DNA of 64,000 nucleotides, taken from assembly GCF_001613795.1 (NCBI RefSeq), contig NZ_LPVZ01000019.1, positions 248,001-312,000 on the forward strand. The letters are read 5' to 3'. Under the pieces are notes generated by a model, which was not told where the DNA came from, ran no database searches, and worked only from the letters and a program-made list of their open reading frames with translations. The translations under genes and the position numbers were made by a program. Shown here piece by piece: positions 54,837 through 64,000 of the stretch. This DNA comes from Thalassospira sp. MCCC 1A01148. Its GTDB lineage: Bacteria > Pseudomonadota > Alphaproteobacteria > Rhodospirillales > Thalassospiraceae. The stretch's first letter is position 1, and the number at the start of each line of letters is the position of its first letter.

Positions 54837-56243
54837 ATGGGTCAGCCTAAAACCCTTTTTGACAAGATTTGGGAAAGCCATGTGGTCGATACGCAGGATG
54901 ATGGTACCTGCCTGCTTTATATCGACCGTCATCTCGTCCACGAAGTGACCAGCCCGCAGGCTTTCGAAGGCCTGCGCAATTCGGGCCGTAAAGTGCGCCA
55001 TCCCAAACTGACCCTTGCTGTGCCTGATCACAACGTACCGACGTCTGACCGTTCCGAAGGCATCAAGGAAGAAGACAGCCGTATTCAGGTTGAAACCCTT
55101 GATCAGAACGCCAAGGATACCGGCATTCACTATTTCCCGATGGCTGACCTGCGTCAGGGCATCGTGCATATCGTCGGCCCGGAAGAAGGTTTCACTCTTC
55201 CCGGTGTGACCATGGTTTGCGGTGACTCACATACCTCCACCCACGGCGCATTCGGCGCACTGGCATTTGGGATTGGCACCTCGGAAGTTGAACATGTTCT
55301 GGCCACCCAGACCCTGGTTCAGAAACCGGCCAAGAACATGCTGGTCAAGGTCGAAGGCGATCTGCATCCGGGTGTAACGGCCAAGGACATCACTCTTGCG
55401 ATCATCGGTCGCATCGGGACGGCTGGCGGTACCGGCTATGTCATCGAATATGCTGGCTCGGCCATCCGTGCACTGTCGGTTGAAGGCCGCATGACGGTCT
55501 GCAACATGTCGATCGAGGGCGGCGCACGTGCCGGCCTGATCGCACCGGACGAGAAAACCTTTGAATATATCAAGGGTCGCCCGATGGCACCGAAAGGTGC
55601 CGCGTTCGAACAGGCTGTTGAATACTGGAAGACCCTGCCGTCTGACGAAGGCGCACATTACGACAAGGTTGTCGAACTTGATGCCGCCGACATCGTCCCG
55701 CAGGTGACCTGGGGCACCAGCCCGGAAGACGTCGTACCGGTCACGGGCACTGTTCCGTTCCCGACCGACGGCAAGGATGCCGGCAAGCAAAAAGCGATCG
55801 AGCGTTCGCTTGAATATATGGGTCTGACCGCCGGTACCCCGATCGAGGAAATCAAGATCGACCGTGTGTTTATCGGTTCTTGCACCAACGGTCGTATCGA
55901 AGACCTGCGTGCCGTTGCCGAAGTCGCCAAGGGCCGCAAGGTTGCCGAAACTGTCAATGCCATGATCGTTCCGGGCTCAGGCCTTGTGAAGGAACAGGCA
56001 GAAGCCGAAGGCCTGCATGAGATCTTCATCGAAGCAGGCTTTGACTGGCGCGAGCCGGGCTGCTCGATGTGTCTGGCAATGAACCCGGACCGTCTGGCCC
56101 CGGGCGAGCGTTGCGCTTCGACCTCGAACCGTAACTTCGAAGGCCGTCAGGGCCGTGGTGGTCGTACCCACCTCGTCAGCCCGGCCATGGCAGCTGCAGC
56201 TGCGATCACCGGTCATCTGACCGACATTCGTAAACTCGGTTAA
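54837..56243 (+). CDS. leuC: 3-isopropylmalate dehydratase large subunit
   Basis: 468 residues, aconitase superfamily. With LeuD it isomerises 2- to 3-isopropylmalate in leucine synthesis using a [4Fe-4S] cluster. [35 protein letters not shown] and [13 protein letters not shown] hold active-site and cluster cysteines. GAGGAGG lies just before ATG 54837; the frame reaches 54798. A small gene lies between it and leuD. Confidence 0.97.
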   Translation: MGQPKTLFDKIWESHVVDTQDDGTCLLYIDRHLVHEVTSPQAFEGLRNSGRKVRHPKLTLAVPDHNVPTSDRSEGIKEEDSRIQVETLDQNAKDTGIHYFPMADLRQGIVHIVGPEEGFTLPGVTMVCGDSHTSTHGAFGALAFGIGTSEVEHVLATQTLVQKPAKNMLVKVEGDLHPGVTAKDITLAIIGRIGTAGGTGYVIEYAGSAIRALSVEGRMTVCNMSIEGGARAGLIAPDEKTFEYIKGRPMAPKGAAFEQAVEYWKTLPSDEGAHYDKVVELDAADIVPQVTWGTSPEDVVPVTGTVPFPTDGKDAGKQKAIERSLEYMGLTAGTPIEEIKIDRVFIGSCTNGRIEDLRAVAEVAKGRKVAETVNAMIVPGSGLVKEQAEAEGLHEIFIEAGFDWREPGCSMCLAMNPDRLAPGERCASTSNRNFEGRQGRGGRTHLVSPAMAAAAAITGHLTDIRKLG

Positions 56244-56254
56244 GGAAGGTTCCC

Positions 56255-56443
56255 ATGGCCGATCAGACATTCATCAATTTCCGCGAAAGTGCCCCACGTC
56301 TGGGCCGCGCACCGGTGCTTGAGCAACTCCTGCCGCAACTCACCGGCATTAATCTGCCGGACTTCGTTGCGCAGGAACTCGACGCGACCGAAGAATTGAT
56401 CGAAGCACTCGGTCTGGCCTGGGAAACTGGAAGCAAGGGATAA
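56255..56443 (+). CDS. Small hypothetical protein inside the leu operon
   Basis: 62 residues, between leuC (11 bp) and leuD (4 bp). The ribosome site AAGGAAGG is strong, and the spacing fits a co-translated gene. The product is soluble, acidic and probably helical, with [18 protein letters not shown] and [15 protein letters not shown] do not recognise a family. Its place suggests a role linked to LeuC/LeuD, for example assembly or regulation, but that is inference. Confidence 0.75.
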   Translation: MADQTFINFRESAPRLGRAPVLEQLLPQLTGINLPDFVAQELDATEELIEALGLAWETGSKG

Positions 56444-56447
56444 GATA

Positions 56448-57059
56448 ATGGAAAAATTCACCAAGCTCACCGGTGTTGCCGCACCGCTGCCGATGATCAA
56501 TGTCGACACCGACATGATCATTCCCAAACAGTTCCTCAAAACCATCAAACGTTCGGGCCTTGGCAAGAACCTGTTTGATGAAATGCGCTATGATGACAAC
56601 GGCAACGAAATCCCGGATTTCGTTCTCAACAAACCGGCTTATCGCAACGCCCAGATCCTTGTATCTGGTGATAACTTCGGCTGTGGTTCCTCGCGTGAAC
56701 ACGCACCCTGGTCGCTGCTTGATTTCGGTATTCGCTGCGTGATTGCACCGAGCTTTGCCGACATTTTCTATAACAACTGCTTCAAGAACGGCATCCTGCC
56801 GATCCGTCTGCCGCAAGAAGATGTCGACAAGCTGATGGCTGATGCCGAACGCGGTGCCAACGCCACTGTTACCGTTGACCTTGAAAAACAGGAAATCACC
56901 GGCCCGGATGGCGGCTGCATCAAGTTTGAAGTCGAAGAATTCCGCAAGCACTGCCTGCTCAATGGTCTCGACGATATCGGTCTGACCCTGCAGAAGGCGG
57001 ATGCCATCAATGATTTCGAAGCCAAACGCGCTGCATCGCAGCCCTGGCTGTCGCTGTAA
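56448..57059 (+). CDS. leuD: 3-isopropylmalate dehydratase small subunit
   Basis: 203 residues. The swivel domain partner of Leu[36 protein letters not shown] and [17 protein letters not shown] match the family fully. GATAAG lies before ATG 56448. A terminator follows the stop and separates leuB. Confidence 0.97.
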   Translation: MEKFTKLTGVAAPLPMINVDTDMIIPKQFLKTIKRSGLGKNLFDEMRYDDNGNEIPDFVLNKPAYRNAQILVSGDNFGCGSSREHAPWSLLDFGIRCVIAPSFADIFYNNCFKNGILPIRLPQEDVDKLMADAERGANATVTVDLEKQEITGPDGGCIKFEVEEFRKHCLLNGLDDIGLTLQKADAINDFEAKRAASQPWLSL

Positions 57060-57064
57060 TTTCA

Positions 57065-57098
57065 AGACGGGCGGCAAACATCGGTTTGTCGCCCGTTT
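57065..57098 (+). terminator. Terminator between leuD and leuB
   Basis: ACGGGCGGCAAAC and GTTTGTCGCCCGT pair with one mismatch around ATCG and are followed by TTTT. leuB may therefore be partly or separately transcribed. Confidence 0.82.
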
Positions 57099-57166
57099 TC
57101 TGATCGTTACGGGGTGATCCACCCCAAAAAAAATCTGGTCGGAAAATATCTGGGAAGGAAGCATTT

Positions 57167-58270
57167 ATGAGCACCACCAAAAAAGTACTGATGCTGCCGG
57201 GCGACGGAATTGGCCCGGAAGTCATGCGTCAGGTTCAGCGCGTCATGGACTGGATGGCAAAAAAGCGCAGTGTGAATTTTGAAATCACCGAAGGTCTGAT
57301 TGGCGGCGCATCGATTGACGCGCATAACAATCCGCTGACCGACGAAACGCTGGCCGATGCCATGGCCGCAGACGCCGTTCTGCTGGGTGCTGTTGGTGGT
57401 CCGAAATGGGACGACATGCCGTTCGACATCAAACCGGAACGCGGTCTTCTGAAAATCCGCAAGGAAATGGGCCTGTTTGCCAACCTGCGTCCCGCACTGG
57501 TGTTTGACGCACTTGCCGGTGCATCCTCGCTGAAGGAAGACATCGTCAAGGGTCTGGACATCATGATCCTGCGTGAACTGACCGGGGGCATCTATTTCGG
57601 CCAGCCGCGCGGCATCGAAGAACGTGACGGTGTGCGTCACGGCTTTAACACGCTGGTTTATTCCGAGCCGGAAGTCGAACGCATTGCACGCGTAGCCTTT
57701 GATATGGCGATGAAACGCGACAAACGCCTGTGCTCTGTCGATAAGGCAAACGTTCTGGAATCCACCGTTCTGTGGCGCGAAGTTGTCGAACGTGTTGCCA
57801 AGGACTTCCCAGAAGTCGATCTCAGCCACATGTATGTCGATAACGCATCAATGCAGCTGGTCCGTAACCCGAAACAGTTTGACGTGATGGTCACCACCAA
57901 CATGTTTGGCGACATTCTTTCCGATTGTGCCGCCATGCTGACCGGGTCGCTTGGCATGCTGCCGTCCGCATCCCTTGGTGCGGCAGATGAAAACGGTGCC
58001 CGCAAGGCATTGTACGAGCCGGTACACGGCTCCGCCCCGGACATTGCCGGCCAGGACATCGCCAACCCGCTGGCAACCATCCTGTCCTTTGCCATGATGC
58101 TGCGCTATTCGTTCGACATGGGCGATGATGCCACCCTGATTGAAGACGCAGTTCAGAACGTCCTTAAAGGCGGTCTGCGTACTGCTGACATCATGCAGAA
58201 CGGCATGGCCAAGGTTTCGACCACCGTCATGGGCGAATCGCTGATCAACGAACTCGACAAGCTCGTCTGA
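57167..58270 (+). CDS. leuB: 3-isopropylmalate dehydrogenase
   Basis: 367 residues. NAD-dependent oxidative decarboxylation of 3-isopropylmalate. [51 protein letters not shown] and the C-terminal [18 protein letters not shown] are diagnostic. GGAAGGA lies before ATG 57167. It follows leuD after a terminator. Confidence 0.97.
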   Translation: MSTTKKVLMLPGDGIGPEVMRQVQRVMDWMAKKRSVNFEITEGLIGGASIDAHNNPLTDETLADAMAADAVLLGAVGGPKWDDMPFDIKPERGLLKIRKEMGLFANLRPALVFDALAGASSLKEDIVKGLDIMILRELTGGIYFGQPRGIEERDGVRHGFNTLVYSEPEVERIARVAFDMAMKRDKRLCSVDKANVLESTVLWREVVERVAKDFPEVDLSHMYVDNASMQLVRNPKQFDVMVTTNMFGDILSDCAAMLTGSLGMLPSASLGAADENGARKALYEPVHGSAPDIAGQDIANPLATILSFAMMLRYSFDMGDDATLIEDAVQNVLKGGLRTADIMQNGMAKVSTTVMGESLINELDKLV

Positions 58271-58300
58271 GTTTTCTGATCTACAAAACTCAGATCTTTA

Positions 58301-58336
58301 ACAGGCCCGGCTGATTGCAGCCGGGCCTGTTCTTTT
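58301..58336 (+). terminator. Terminator after leuB
   Basis: ACAGGCCCGGCTG and CAGCCGGGCCTGT are perfect complements around ATTG, followed by TCTTTT. Confidence 0.92.
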
Positions 58337-58427
58337 GTGCGGGTTGACACTCTGATGGTGAGGCCGGAAGCTGATTTGGTAATATAAACCAAACAAGGTG
58401 CGCAAAAGTGCCATTAAGCAGGGTCAC

Positions 58428-60470
58428 ATGAGCAAAAACAAAATCATTCTGGGAAGTATCGGGGTTATCACCGCCTTGGCCGTCGGCGCGCATTTTGCAG
58501 CGCCATCCTTTTTCGAAGGCCGCTTTCGCACACATTTGACCAGTCCGAACTCAGGTCTGGGTGGCACATTCGATAATTTCGAGCTGTCTTTGTTTAACCG
58601 CACGATGTCCGCCACGGACATCACCCTGCGCAACAGTGAAGGCGTCAAGTTTACCGCCGATATGCTTGCGCTCGGAAAAGTCAACTGGCTCACCCTGATC
58701 AACGCCAATCCATTCGGCGACGTCCTTGCCAATCAGGTAACCGCTGAAAATGGGACGGTCGAGTTTGGTTCTCAGTCAATTTCCGCCCATGCGGTGTCAC
58801 TAGACACGCTGCATATGACACCTGGCGCGAACGGGCCGCAATATGCAGCTGAGTCCGGGGAAGTGATTGATCTGATCATTGATGCAGGCGCCGAACATGC
58901 CGTCACTGCGGATCTCGTTGCCTTTGAAATCATTAACCCGGTGGAGCTCGGCAAAGTCACAATCCAGAATATTCACTATACCAATCCGATGGGCAGCGAT
59001 GCCGTTTCACTGGAAACAATGACTGCAGATAACTGTACCCTGCACCTGACGGAGCCGGTAAACATTGCCCTCCCCCAAACGCCGCTGGATGACTGCATCG
59101 CCCTTTCAGGAACTGGCGTTTCCATCTCGTTTGATGACAACAAGCAAATCAACACTGCCGCATTTGCTTCCAATCAGCTCAACCGTGAAGGCGTTGAAAG
59201 CGCGACCCTGACAGACATCCAAATCGTCAGTGATGACATGGTCAAGGCAACGGTTGCTGAAATTAACATCAAGGACATTGTGCAATCACTGCGCACAGAC
59301 GCCTTCGATGATAACCGCCAACTTGACAGCCGCGAGTGGCAACACATCGTCGATAATCTGTCGATCGGGCATTTTTCCATCAATGATTTGCTTGTGGAGG
59401 ACGTTACCGGTACGGGGAAACTGGGTATCCTTGCCATTGATGGCTTCAAGAATGGTGCCCTTGAAAAGTTCCAGCTTGCTGGCATCGACGTCAATGTAAG
59501 CAACCACGAAGCCAAGCCAAACATGCAGCTGGGTAACTTCGAAATCTCGAAGCTTTCCCTGAATCGTGTTCACCGCATGTTTGATGCTATGGGTGTTTCG
59601 ACATCGACCGACCCCGAGGCACCACTCGAAAACCTTATGACCCAAACACTTGGCGATATCGGCGTTTTGATATCGCCATTGATCTATGAAAGCCTGGTTG
59701 TCTCTGATCTGTCGATTGCTGGCAATATGGCCCCGGACAGCAGGATTGAGTTTGGACTGGAGCGCGGAAATGCCAGCCTTGGCGACCCCGTTCAGCTGGA
59801 AGGCAGCAACATGACGTTCGCCAAAAAAGCGCGAACAGCTTACGAAGGCCTATATCTGAAAGTTTCGGACAACTCACCAATCAAACCCGCCATCGCAGGT
59901 GTTCTTGGTGTTGATGATTTCGAACGCGTCAGCATCAATGGCAAGGCTTCAGTCACCTGGGATGAAGAAGCAGGGCTTTTCACCCATAACATCGAAGATA
60001 CCTCGATCGATGATATTGGCAGCATCAGCTTGTCAGTCAGTATCGGGAACATACCCCGCGATGTCATGAGCCGACTTCTGGCAACCCGCCTGAGCGAGAC
60101 AGAAAAACTGCAACAGATTGGTTTGACCCAAACCGGTTTTGGCGGTGCACGCCTTGAAATCGAGGGGGAGAAACTGGTCAAAATGTTCCTGCGCCTGATC
60201 GCACAAAGCCAACGCCAGTCGCCAGAAGACTTGCAGATGATCGGAACAATGACCCTGATGCAAACCCAGCAGAACTTTGCACCGTTTCCAAAGCTGGCAG
60301 AAAACATTGGTGAACTTGTCACCTGGCTGAATGACCCGCAACATCTGGTGATTTCGCTGGCACCTGATGAACCGGTTCCGTTTGGCGTCATCGCCGCAGG
60401 TGGTATTCAACCAAACACAGCAGTTGAATTGATGGGGCTAGCCATTCAGGCAAATGACAGCATCAAGTAA
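58428..60470 (+). CDS. Large envelope protein of unknown function, one N-terminal membrane segment
   Basis: 680 residues. A single N-terminal hydrophobic helix (about residues 6-24) should anchor it to the inner membrane, with the rest in the periplasm. The body has many short beta-type repeats of the form LxxLxIxN/VxF, such as FDNFELSLFNRTMSATDITLRN and MQLGNFEISKLSLNR, resembling AsmA/YdgA-type proteins. I do not recognise a specific family. AGGG lies before ATG 58428; the frame extends to 58398. It stands alone between two terminators. Confidence 0.65.
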   Translation: MSKNKIILGSIGVITALAVGAHFAAPSFFEGRFRTHLTSPNSGLGGTFDNFELSLFNRTMSATDITLRNSEGVKFTADMLALGKVNWLTLINANPFGDVLANQVTAENGTVEFGSQSISAHAVSLDTLHMTPGANGPQYAAESGEVIDLIIDAGAEHAVTADLVAFEIINPVELGKVTIQNIHYTNPMGSDAVSLETMTADNCTLHLTEPVNIALPQTPLDDCIALSGTGVSISFDDNKQINTAAFASNQLNREGVESATLTDIQIVSDDMVKATVAEINIKDIVQSLRTDAFDDNRQLDSREWQHIVDNLSIGHFSINDLLVEDVTGTGKLGILAIDGFKNGALEKFQLAGIDVNVSNHEAKPNMQLGNFEISKLSLNRVHRMFDAMGVSTSTDPEAPLENLMTQTLGDIGVLISPLIYESLVVSDLSIAGNMAPDSRIEFGLERGNASLGDPVQLEGSNMTFAKKARTAYEGLYLKVSDNSPIKPAIAGVLGVDDFERVSINGKASVTWDEEAGLFTHNIEDTSIDDIGSISLSVSIGNIPRDVMSRLLATRLSETEKLQQIGLTQTGFGGARLEIEGEKLVKMFLRLIAQSQRQSPEDLQMIGTMTLMQTQQNFAPFPKLAENIGELVTWLNDPQHLVISLAPDEPVPFGVIAAGGIQPNTAVELMGLAIQANDSIK

Positions 60471-60481
60471 GCTTCAATGAC

Positions 60482-60510
60482 AAAAGGCCGGGAAATCACC
60501 CGGCCTTTTT
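60482..60510. terminator. Bidirectional terminator
   Basis: AAAAGGCCGGG, loop AAATCA, CCCGGCCTTTTT between the large envelope protein gene and the converging sigma factor gene. Confidence 0.9.
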
Positions 60511-61533
60511 ATTTGAAAGTTCGATCGGTTTGGCACCGGCAAGAACGGGCGAAAACAATGCCAGCTTGTCCGGGTTTCGGTGCACGAACAGATCAATGAT
60601 TCGCCCATCACGTTCAGAAGCGCATATACCCGTCGTCACCACGCCGTTCTCCACCATCAGAAGCCAGCATTCATCGTCCAGCGTGATATGAAACACACGC
60701 TCGTCAGCACTACGCTTGCCCCAAACCCCGATAAAGAAGCGTGACACATGATCTGCGCCATATAGCGGGTTGGCGGTTGCCAGTGCCTTACCCCCACCAT
60801 CTGAATGCAAGATCACATCAGGGGCTAGCAGATCAAGCAATCCGCTCACATCGCTGCAACCAATTGCCGTTACAAAAGCGTCCAGTTTGGCACGGTCGCA
60901 GGTCGTTGAATCCGGTTCTGGTGTCGCGTCACGGTCACTTTCGCGTTGCATCTTGCGTCGTGCCCGAAACAATATCTGACGGGTATTGTTTGGCGTACGT
61001 TCGATCAGCGGGGCAATGTCATCATGCACCCAATCGAACACTTCATGCAGCACAAGGGCCACGCGTTCCACAGGTGCCAAACGTTCAAGCATCAGCATAT
61101 AAGCCTGACCAAGGCCATCCTGCTCGATCAGCTGCTGTTCGGCTTTGGGCTGCTCGGGGGGAAGCCAGGGTTCGGGCAACCAATTGCCGACATAATTTTC
61201 ACGTTGCCGCCGAGCCGATTTCAAGACATCAAGGCATATGTTGCTACAGACCCGCACAAGCCAGCCAGTAGCATCCTTGATCATATCCTGATCCTGTTGG
61301 CGCCAACGCAACCATACATCCTGAACCGCGTCTTCGGCATCGGCATGACTGCCGAGCATGCGATAAGCCAGCGCTGTTAGCCGGGCGCGATGTGTTTCGA
61401 AAATCCGGTCTACCAAGGACGTACCACCAAGCAAATGAAGCGATACGGGCAAATCCCGTACCGCTGTTTCCGTCCTAGTGTAAGTCCTTTTTGTGGCCCC
61501 GTCAGGAACCTTGCGCAGATTATGCGTATTCAT
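60496..61533 (-). CDS. ECF41-type RNA polymerase sigma factor with C-terminal SnoaL-like domain
   Basis: 345 residues. Sigma region 2 (HRARLTALAYRMLGSHADAEDAVQDVWLRW) and region 4 (VALVLHEVFDWVHDDIAPLI) are clear. The C-terminal SnoaL-like domain carries the ECF41 marks WLPEP, DGGGK and NPDKL, which in this group regulate the sigma factor in place of an anti-sigma. ATG 61533 overlaps the end of the upstream decarboxylase-like gene by 14 bp; the in-frame start at 61563 lies further inside it. The 3' end overlaps the terminator. Confidence 0.92.
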   Translation of the reverse strand: MNTHNLRKVPDGATKRTYTRTETAVRDLPVSLHLLGGTSLVDRIFETHRARLTALAYRMLGSHADAEDAVQDVWLRWRQQDQDMIKDATGWLVRVCSNICLDVLKSARRQRENYVGNWLPEPWLPPEQPKAEQQLIEQDGLGQAYMLMLERLAPVERVALVLHEVFDWVHDDIAPLIERTPNNTRQILFRARRKMQRESDRDATPEPDSTTCDRAKLDAFVTAIGCSDVSGLLDLLAPDVILHSDGGGKALATANPLYGADHVSRFFIGVWGKRSADERVFHITLDDECWLLMVENGVVTTGICASERDGRIIDLFVHRNPDKLALFSPVLAGAKPIELSNKKAG

Positions 61534-61954
61534 GCTGTGCGATACCCAACCGGTTCCAGGCATTCATGGTAGAGATAATGCAGGTCAGCTCCGAGATTTC
61601 GGCAGCCTCGAAATGATCAAGCAGCGCACGATGGCATTTCGATATCTCCACCTGACTTTCCGTTCGGGTCAGGCATTCGGCCCATGCCAGTGCCGCACGT
61701 TCGGCCTCATCAAACCCCTGTGCCCCTTCCCAGACTGCGAGCATGGTCAGCTTGGTCGGGTCACCGCCATTTTTGGCAAAGCTTTCTGAATGCATCCGAA
61801 CGCAATAGGCACAACCATTGATCTGAGACACCCGGCATTCGATCAAATCGCGAAGGACCGGTGCGATCCGCGGGTTTTCGCCAAGCTGTGCGGCAAGGGC
61901 AAACTGAGCCTGAAACAGGGCAGGCGTATCTTCGTGGAAGGCAAAGCGAGTCAT
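61520..61954 (-). CDS. Carboxymuconolactone decarboxylase/AhpD-like protein
   Basis: 144 residues. The core INGCAYCVRMHSESFAKNGG has the CxxC and histidine of the AhpD-like fold, so peroxidase or thiol-redox activity is likely. AGGAGA lies before ATG 61954. ECF41 sigma factors are known to sit beside such genes and switch them on. Overlap with the sigma gene indicates one transcript, and a matching promoter lies upstream. Confidence 0.9.
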   Translation of the reverse strand: MTRFAFHEDTPALFQAQFALAAQLGENPRIAPVLRDLIECRVSQINGCAYCVRMHSESFAKNGGDPTKLTMLAVWEGAQGFDEAERAALAWAECLTRTESQVEISKCHRALLDHFEAAEISELTCIISTMNAWNRLGIAQHEYA

Positions 61955-62014
61955 GACAATTCTCCTTGGTGACACGAGGAACTTAAGGGAAAAATTTCCC
62001 CCTCTGCCAACAAG

Positions 62015-62041
62015 GACGAACCACATGCGGGTGGTGTTACA
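62015..62041 (-). promoter_or_regulatory. ECF41-type promoter of the decarboxylase-sigma operon
   Basis: On the minus strand TGTAACA (62041-62035), 16 bp, CGTC (62018-62015). As I recall the ECF41 consensus (TGTCACA, 16 bp, CGTC), it differs at one base. The start would be near 62008, about 54 bp before the ATG. Confidence 0.7.
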
Positions 62042-62088
62042 TGCCCGTCTGCAAAAACCAAAATTACTGGCCTGATGATACCTTTGCG

Positions 62089-62505
62089 TCAGACCATGCC
62101 GGAACTTTCAAGCGCTTTGACGACATTGTCATGCATCTCCCATGTCCAATCCTCACCCTCGCCTTGCGTTCCTTCGGCAACGGTAAAGATCGCTGCAAGA
62201 TAGTCACTGACATCAGTCTTGCACATCGGCAGACCTGCTGCGGTTGCGATCTTGGCAGCAAGGCGGCCGTATTTCTTGTTCCCGATCCGACAGCCGAAAT
62301 GCCCGACCGTCTCGGCAAGTTTCGTGCCGGTAATCTTGCGCCCCGGTGCTTTGGCATGTGCACGCAGCATATCGCGCTCGCAGCTCGACATTTCAATTTC
62401 AGCCAAGGCACGGACATAATCCTCTGGCCGTCCGATATGGGGCGCTGTCGCGGTATCTGATTGAGTATGGTGGTTGGCGTCATCCCGGCCGACTAGTTCA
62501 AACAT
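62089..62505 (-). CDS. Small conserved-looking protein of unknown function
   Basis: 138 residues. A central segment CERDMLRAHAKAPGRKITGTKLAETVG, followed by KYGRLAAKIA, resembles a short helical module found beside nucleases and in stand-alone proteins, but I cannot name the family with confidence. Strong GGAGGAAA lies before ATG 62505, so I prefer it to the in-frame ATG 62547. It is on the same strand as the ECF41 operon, ending 48 bp before its promoter. Confidence 0.7.
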   Translation of the reverse strand: MFELVGRDDANHHTQSDTATAPHIGRPEDYVRALAEIEMSSCERDMLRAHAKAPGRKITGTKLAETVGHFGCRIGNKKYGRLAAKIATAAGLPMCKTDVSDYLAAIFTVAEGTQGEGEDWTWEMHDNVVKALESSGMV

Positions 62506-62719
62506 GTCGTTTCCTCCCGACAAAATGACCGGAACATCGTTTTTCATATTCGCTTTTCACATCTGTCGTGCCGGTCCATCACGCGATGTGGTCTGGTTTG
62601 AGGGCACATTCTGATTCCGCTTTGGTTTGATTTTGATTTGCAGTCCTGCTGCGTATTCAGCTTCGGAAACAGTGCGCGCCCACTTATTCGATATGGGAAT
62701 TGGCACGCATAAAACAAAC

Positions 62720-62747
62720 AGGGCGGGAAACCATCGTTCCCCGCCCT
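62720..62747 (-). terminator. Terminator after cfa
   Basis: On the minus strand AGGGCGGGGAAC, loop GATG, GTTTCCCGCCCT with one mismatch, just after the cfa stop. The T run is short. Confidence 0.75.
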
Positions 62748-62753
62748 TTAGCT

Positions 62754-63989
62754 TTAGGCATATTCGAAGCCCGGCTTGGTAAAGACGAACTGGCCGACCC
62801 GCATGCCGCCGCCGCCCTCGCCCGCGTCAAAGGCATTGATGCAACCCGCCAGATAGAATTCCCACATGCGTTTGAATTCTTCGTCGTATTTTTCCGGATC
62901 AAGATCATCAGCCACATCCCGGAACCGATCGCGCCACGCCATCAGCGTCTTGGCATAATTGCGCCCGGGATGGAAATGCGATGCCTCCACCGTCAGGTTG
63001 GCATGCTCGGCGGCCTCAACCACCTCATGGACGGCCGGAATGTAACCACCCGGGAAAATGTACTTGTCGATCCAGGGCGAGGTGAATTCCGCCCGCGGCT
63101 TGATGATCGTGTGGATCACGGCACGACCGCCCGCCTTCAGAAGTTCACCAACCTTTTCGAAATAGGTTCTGAACTGATGGCGACCCACATGTTCAAACAT
63201 ACCAACCGATACCACCCGGTCATATTTCCCGGCATTGGCATCGGCAAACAGGCGATAGTCCAGCAGATGATAATCAAGGCCCGCCTTCATGTTATCGCCC
63301 ATCTCAGCACGTTTTTCCTGTGCCCAATTATATTGTTCGGTCGAAAGCGTGATGCCGTGCACCTCTGCCCCGGTTTCACGATGGATAAAGCGGCTGAGCC
63401 CGCCCCAGCCACAACCGATATCGACCACCCGCAACCCCGGTTCATTGATCTTGAGGCGCTGGGTGGTCAGGCTCATTTTCCGATGCTGGGCTTCTTCAAG
63501 GGTTTGCGCCCCATCATCCCAGAAGGCACATGAATATTGCATCTCCGGATCAAGGAACCGGGTGTAAAGATCATTGCCAATATCATAATGATGGCGCACA
63601 CGGTGCGACGCCGCCCTGACCGAGGTAAATTGTCCGATCTGGAATTTCAGCGCCTGAAGTTTTTCAATAAAGCTGCCAAATCCGCTGGTCGAATGTCCGC
63701 CCTCAAAATTAAGACGCAGCACCTTTATCAGGTCCTCCATCTCGCAATTGACAAGGTCAAACCCGCCACGCATAAAGGCTTCGCCAAAGCCCGGATCCGG
63801 GCTCAGTGCCATTTTAAGTGTATTGGTCCAGTCCGGAACGGTCATGCCCGCCCGTGGTTCTGTCCCATCCCCCAGCACAACTTCGTGCTTGTCATCCACG
63901 CGAAATACCAAAGTCCCGCGCGTGACATGTTCCCGAAAGAAATCGAGAACCTTTTTCTGTGTCCAATCCAAAGTCATCGGGTACGTCAT
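62754..63989 (-). CDS. cfa: Cyclopropane-fatty-acyl-phospholipid synthase family protein
   Basis: 411 residues. A SAM-dependent enzyme that adds a methylene group across double bonds of membrane lipids. HHYDIGNDLYTRFLDPEMQYSC, VDIGCGWGGLSRFIHRE, GITLSTEQ and SVGMFEHVG are hallmark blocks, and IFPGGYIPAV is near the C-terminus. AAGGACGG lies before ATG 63989, so the gene is complete at the window edge. Closely related methyltransferases also use other lipids, so the symbol is by family. Confidence 0.9.
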   Translation of the reverse strand: MTYPMTLDWTQKKVLDFFREHVTRGTLVFRVDDKHEVVLGDGTEPRAGMTVPDWTNTLKMALSPDPGFGEAFMRGGFDLVNCEMEDLIKVLRLNFEGGHSTSGFGSFIEKLQALKFQIGQFTSVRAASHRVRHHYDIGNDLYTRFLDPEMQYSCAFWDDGAQTLEEAQHRKMSLTTQRLKINEPGLRVVDIGCGWGGLSRFIHRETGAEVHGITLSTEQYNWAQEKRAEMGDNMKAGLDYHLLDYRLFADANAGKYDRVVSVGMFEHVGRHQFRTYFEKVGELLKAGGRAVIHTIIKPRAEFTSPWIDKYIFPGGYIPAVHEVVEAAEHANLTVEASHFHPGRNYAKTLMAWRDRFRDVADDLDPEKYDEEFKRMWEFYLAGCINAFDAGEGGGGMRVGQFVFTKPGFEYA

Positions 63990-64000
63990 TGGCCGTCCTT

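Noticed and set aside
1..64000. CRISPR arrays, tRNA or rRNA genes, insertion sequences, phage genes
   Set aside because: Looked for by reading; no regularly spaced repeats, no cloverleaf or rRNA signature, no transposase or integrase proteins among the frames.

Overview
The window looks like a chromosomal segment of an alphaproteobacterium of the Rhodospirillales, and gene content and order most resemble Thalassospira. This placement is inference from gene order (ffh-rpsP-rimM-trmD-rplS-leuCDB, proA-nadD-rsfS-rlmH, a complete ccoNOQP-GHIS-fnr cluster) and from recognised protein families; no database was searched. I see no tRNA or rRNA gene, CRISPR array, insertion sequence or phage gene. Base composition looks even by eye.

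Layout. 1-9.2 kb: a truncated membrane protein, nadB with a MOSC-domain gene, a GAF sensor with a broken GGDEF domain, a DUF4269 protein, an AEC-family carrier, a His-rich YHYH-domain secreted protein and an Atm1-type ABC exporter. 9.4-12.3 kb: proA, nadD, rsfS, rlmH. 12.3-23.3 kb: a block that separates rlmH from gpmI-envC-ctpA, which often lie together in related genomes. It holds two tandem soluble chemoreceptors, each fused at its C-terminus to a solute-binding domain, a DeoR regulator, a kinase/class III PLP enzyme pair resembling amine-phosphate phospho-lyase pathways, two reductases, and an L-serine ammonia-lyase gene behind a tandem glycine riboswitch. 23.3-29.7 kb: gpmI and the envelope genes envC-like, ctpA, a divergent polysaccharide deacetylase and rppH.

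29.8-38.7 kb: small and housekeeping genes, including tam, a squalene/phytoene synthase-like gene, pgk, dapF, two reductase/membrane genes, a short Crp-like regulator and a GNAT protein. 38.8-48.2 kb: cbb3 cytochrome oxidase structural genes, their assembly genes and fnr. Two FNR-type boxes sit exactly 41.5 bp before the start points implied by good -10 hexamers, one for ccoN and one for ccoG. 48.4-54.3 kb: panB-panC, then the SRP/ribosome cluster. 54.8-58.3 kb: leuC, a 62-codon unknown gene, leuD, leuB. 58.4-64 kb: a 680-residue unknown envelope protein, an ECF41-type sigma factor in a translationally coupled pair with a carboxymuconolactone-decarboxylase gene preceded by an ECF41-type promoter, a small unknown protein and cfa.

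The most promising items for new biology are the tandem chemoreceptor/solute-binding fusions with a shared palindrome over their promoters (12.4-16.3 kb), the neighbouring kinase/phospho-lyase cassette, the glycine riboswitch on a serine deaminase gene, and the small gene inside the leu operon.
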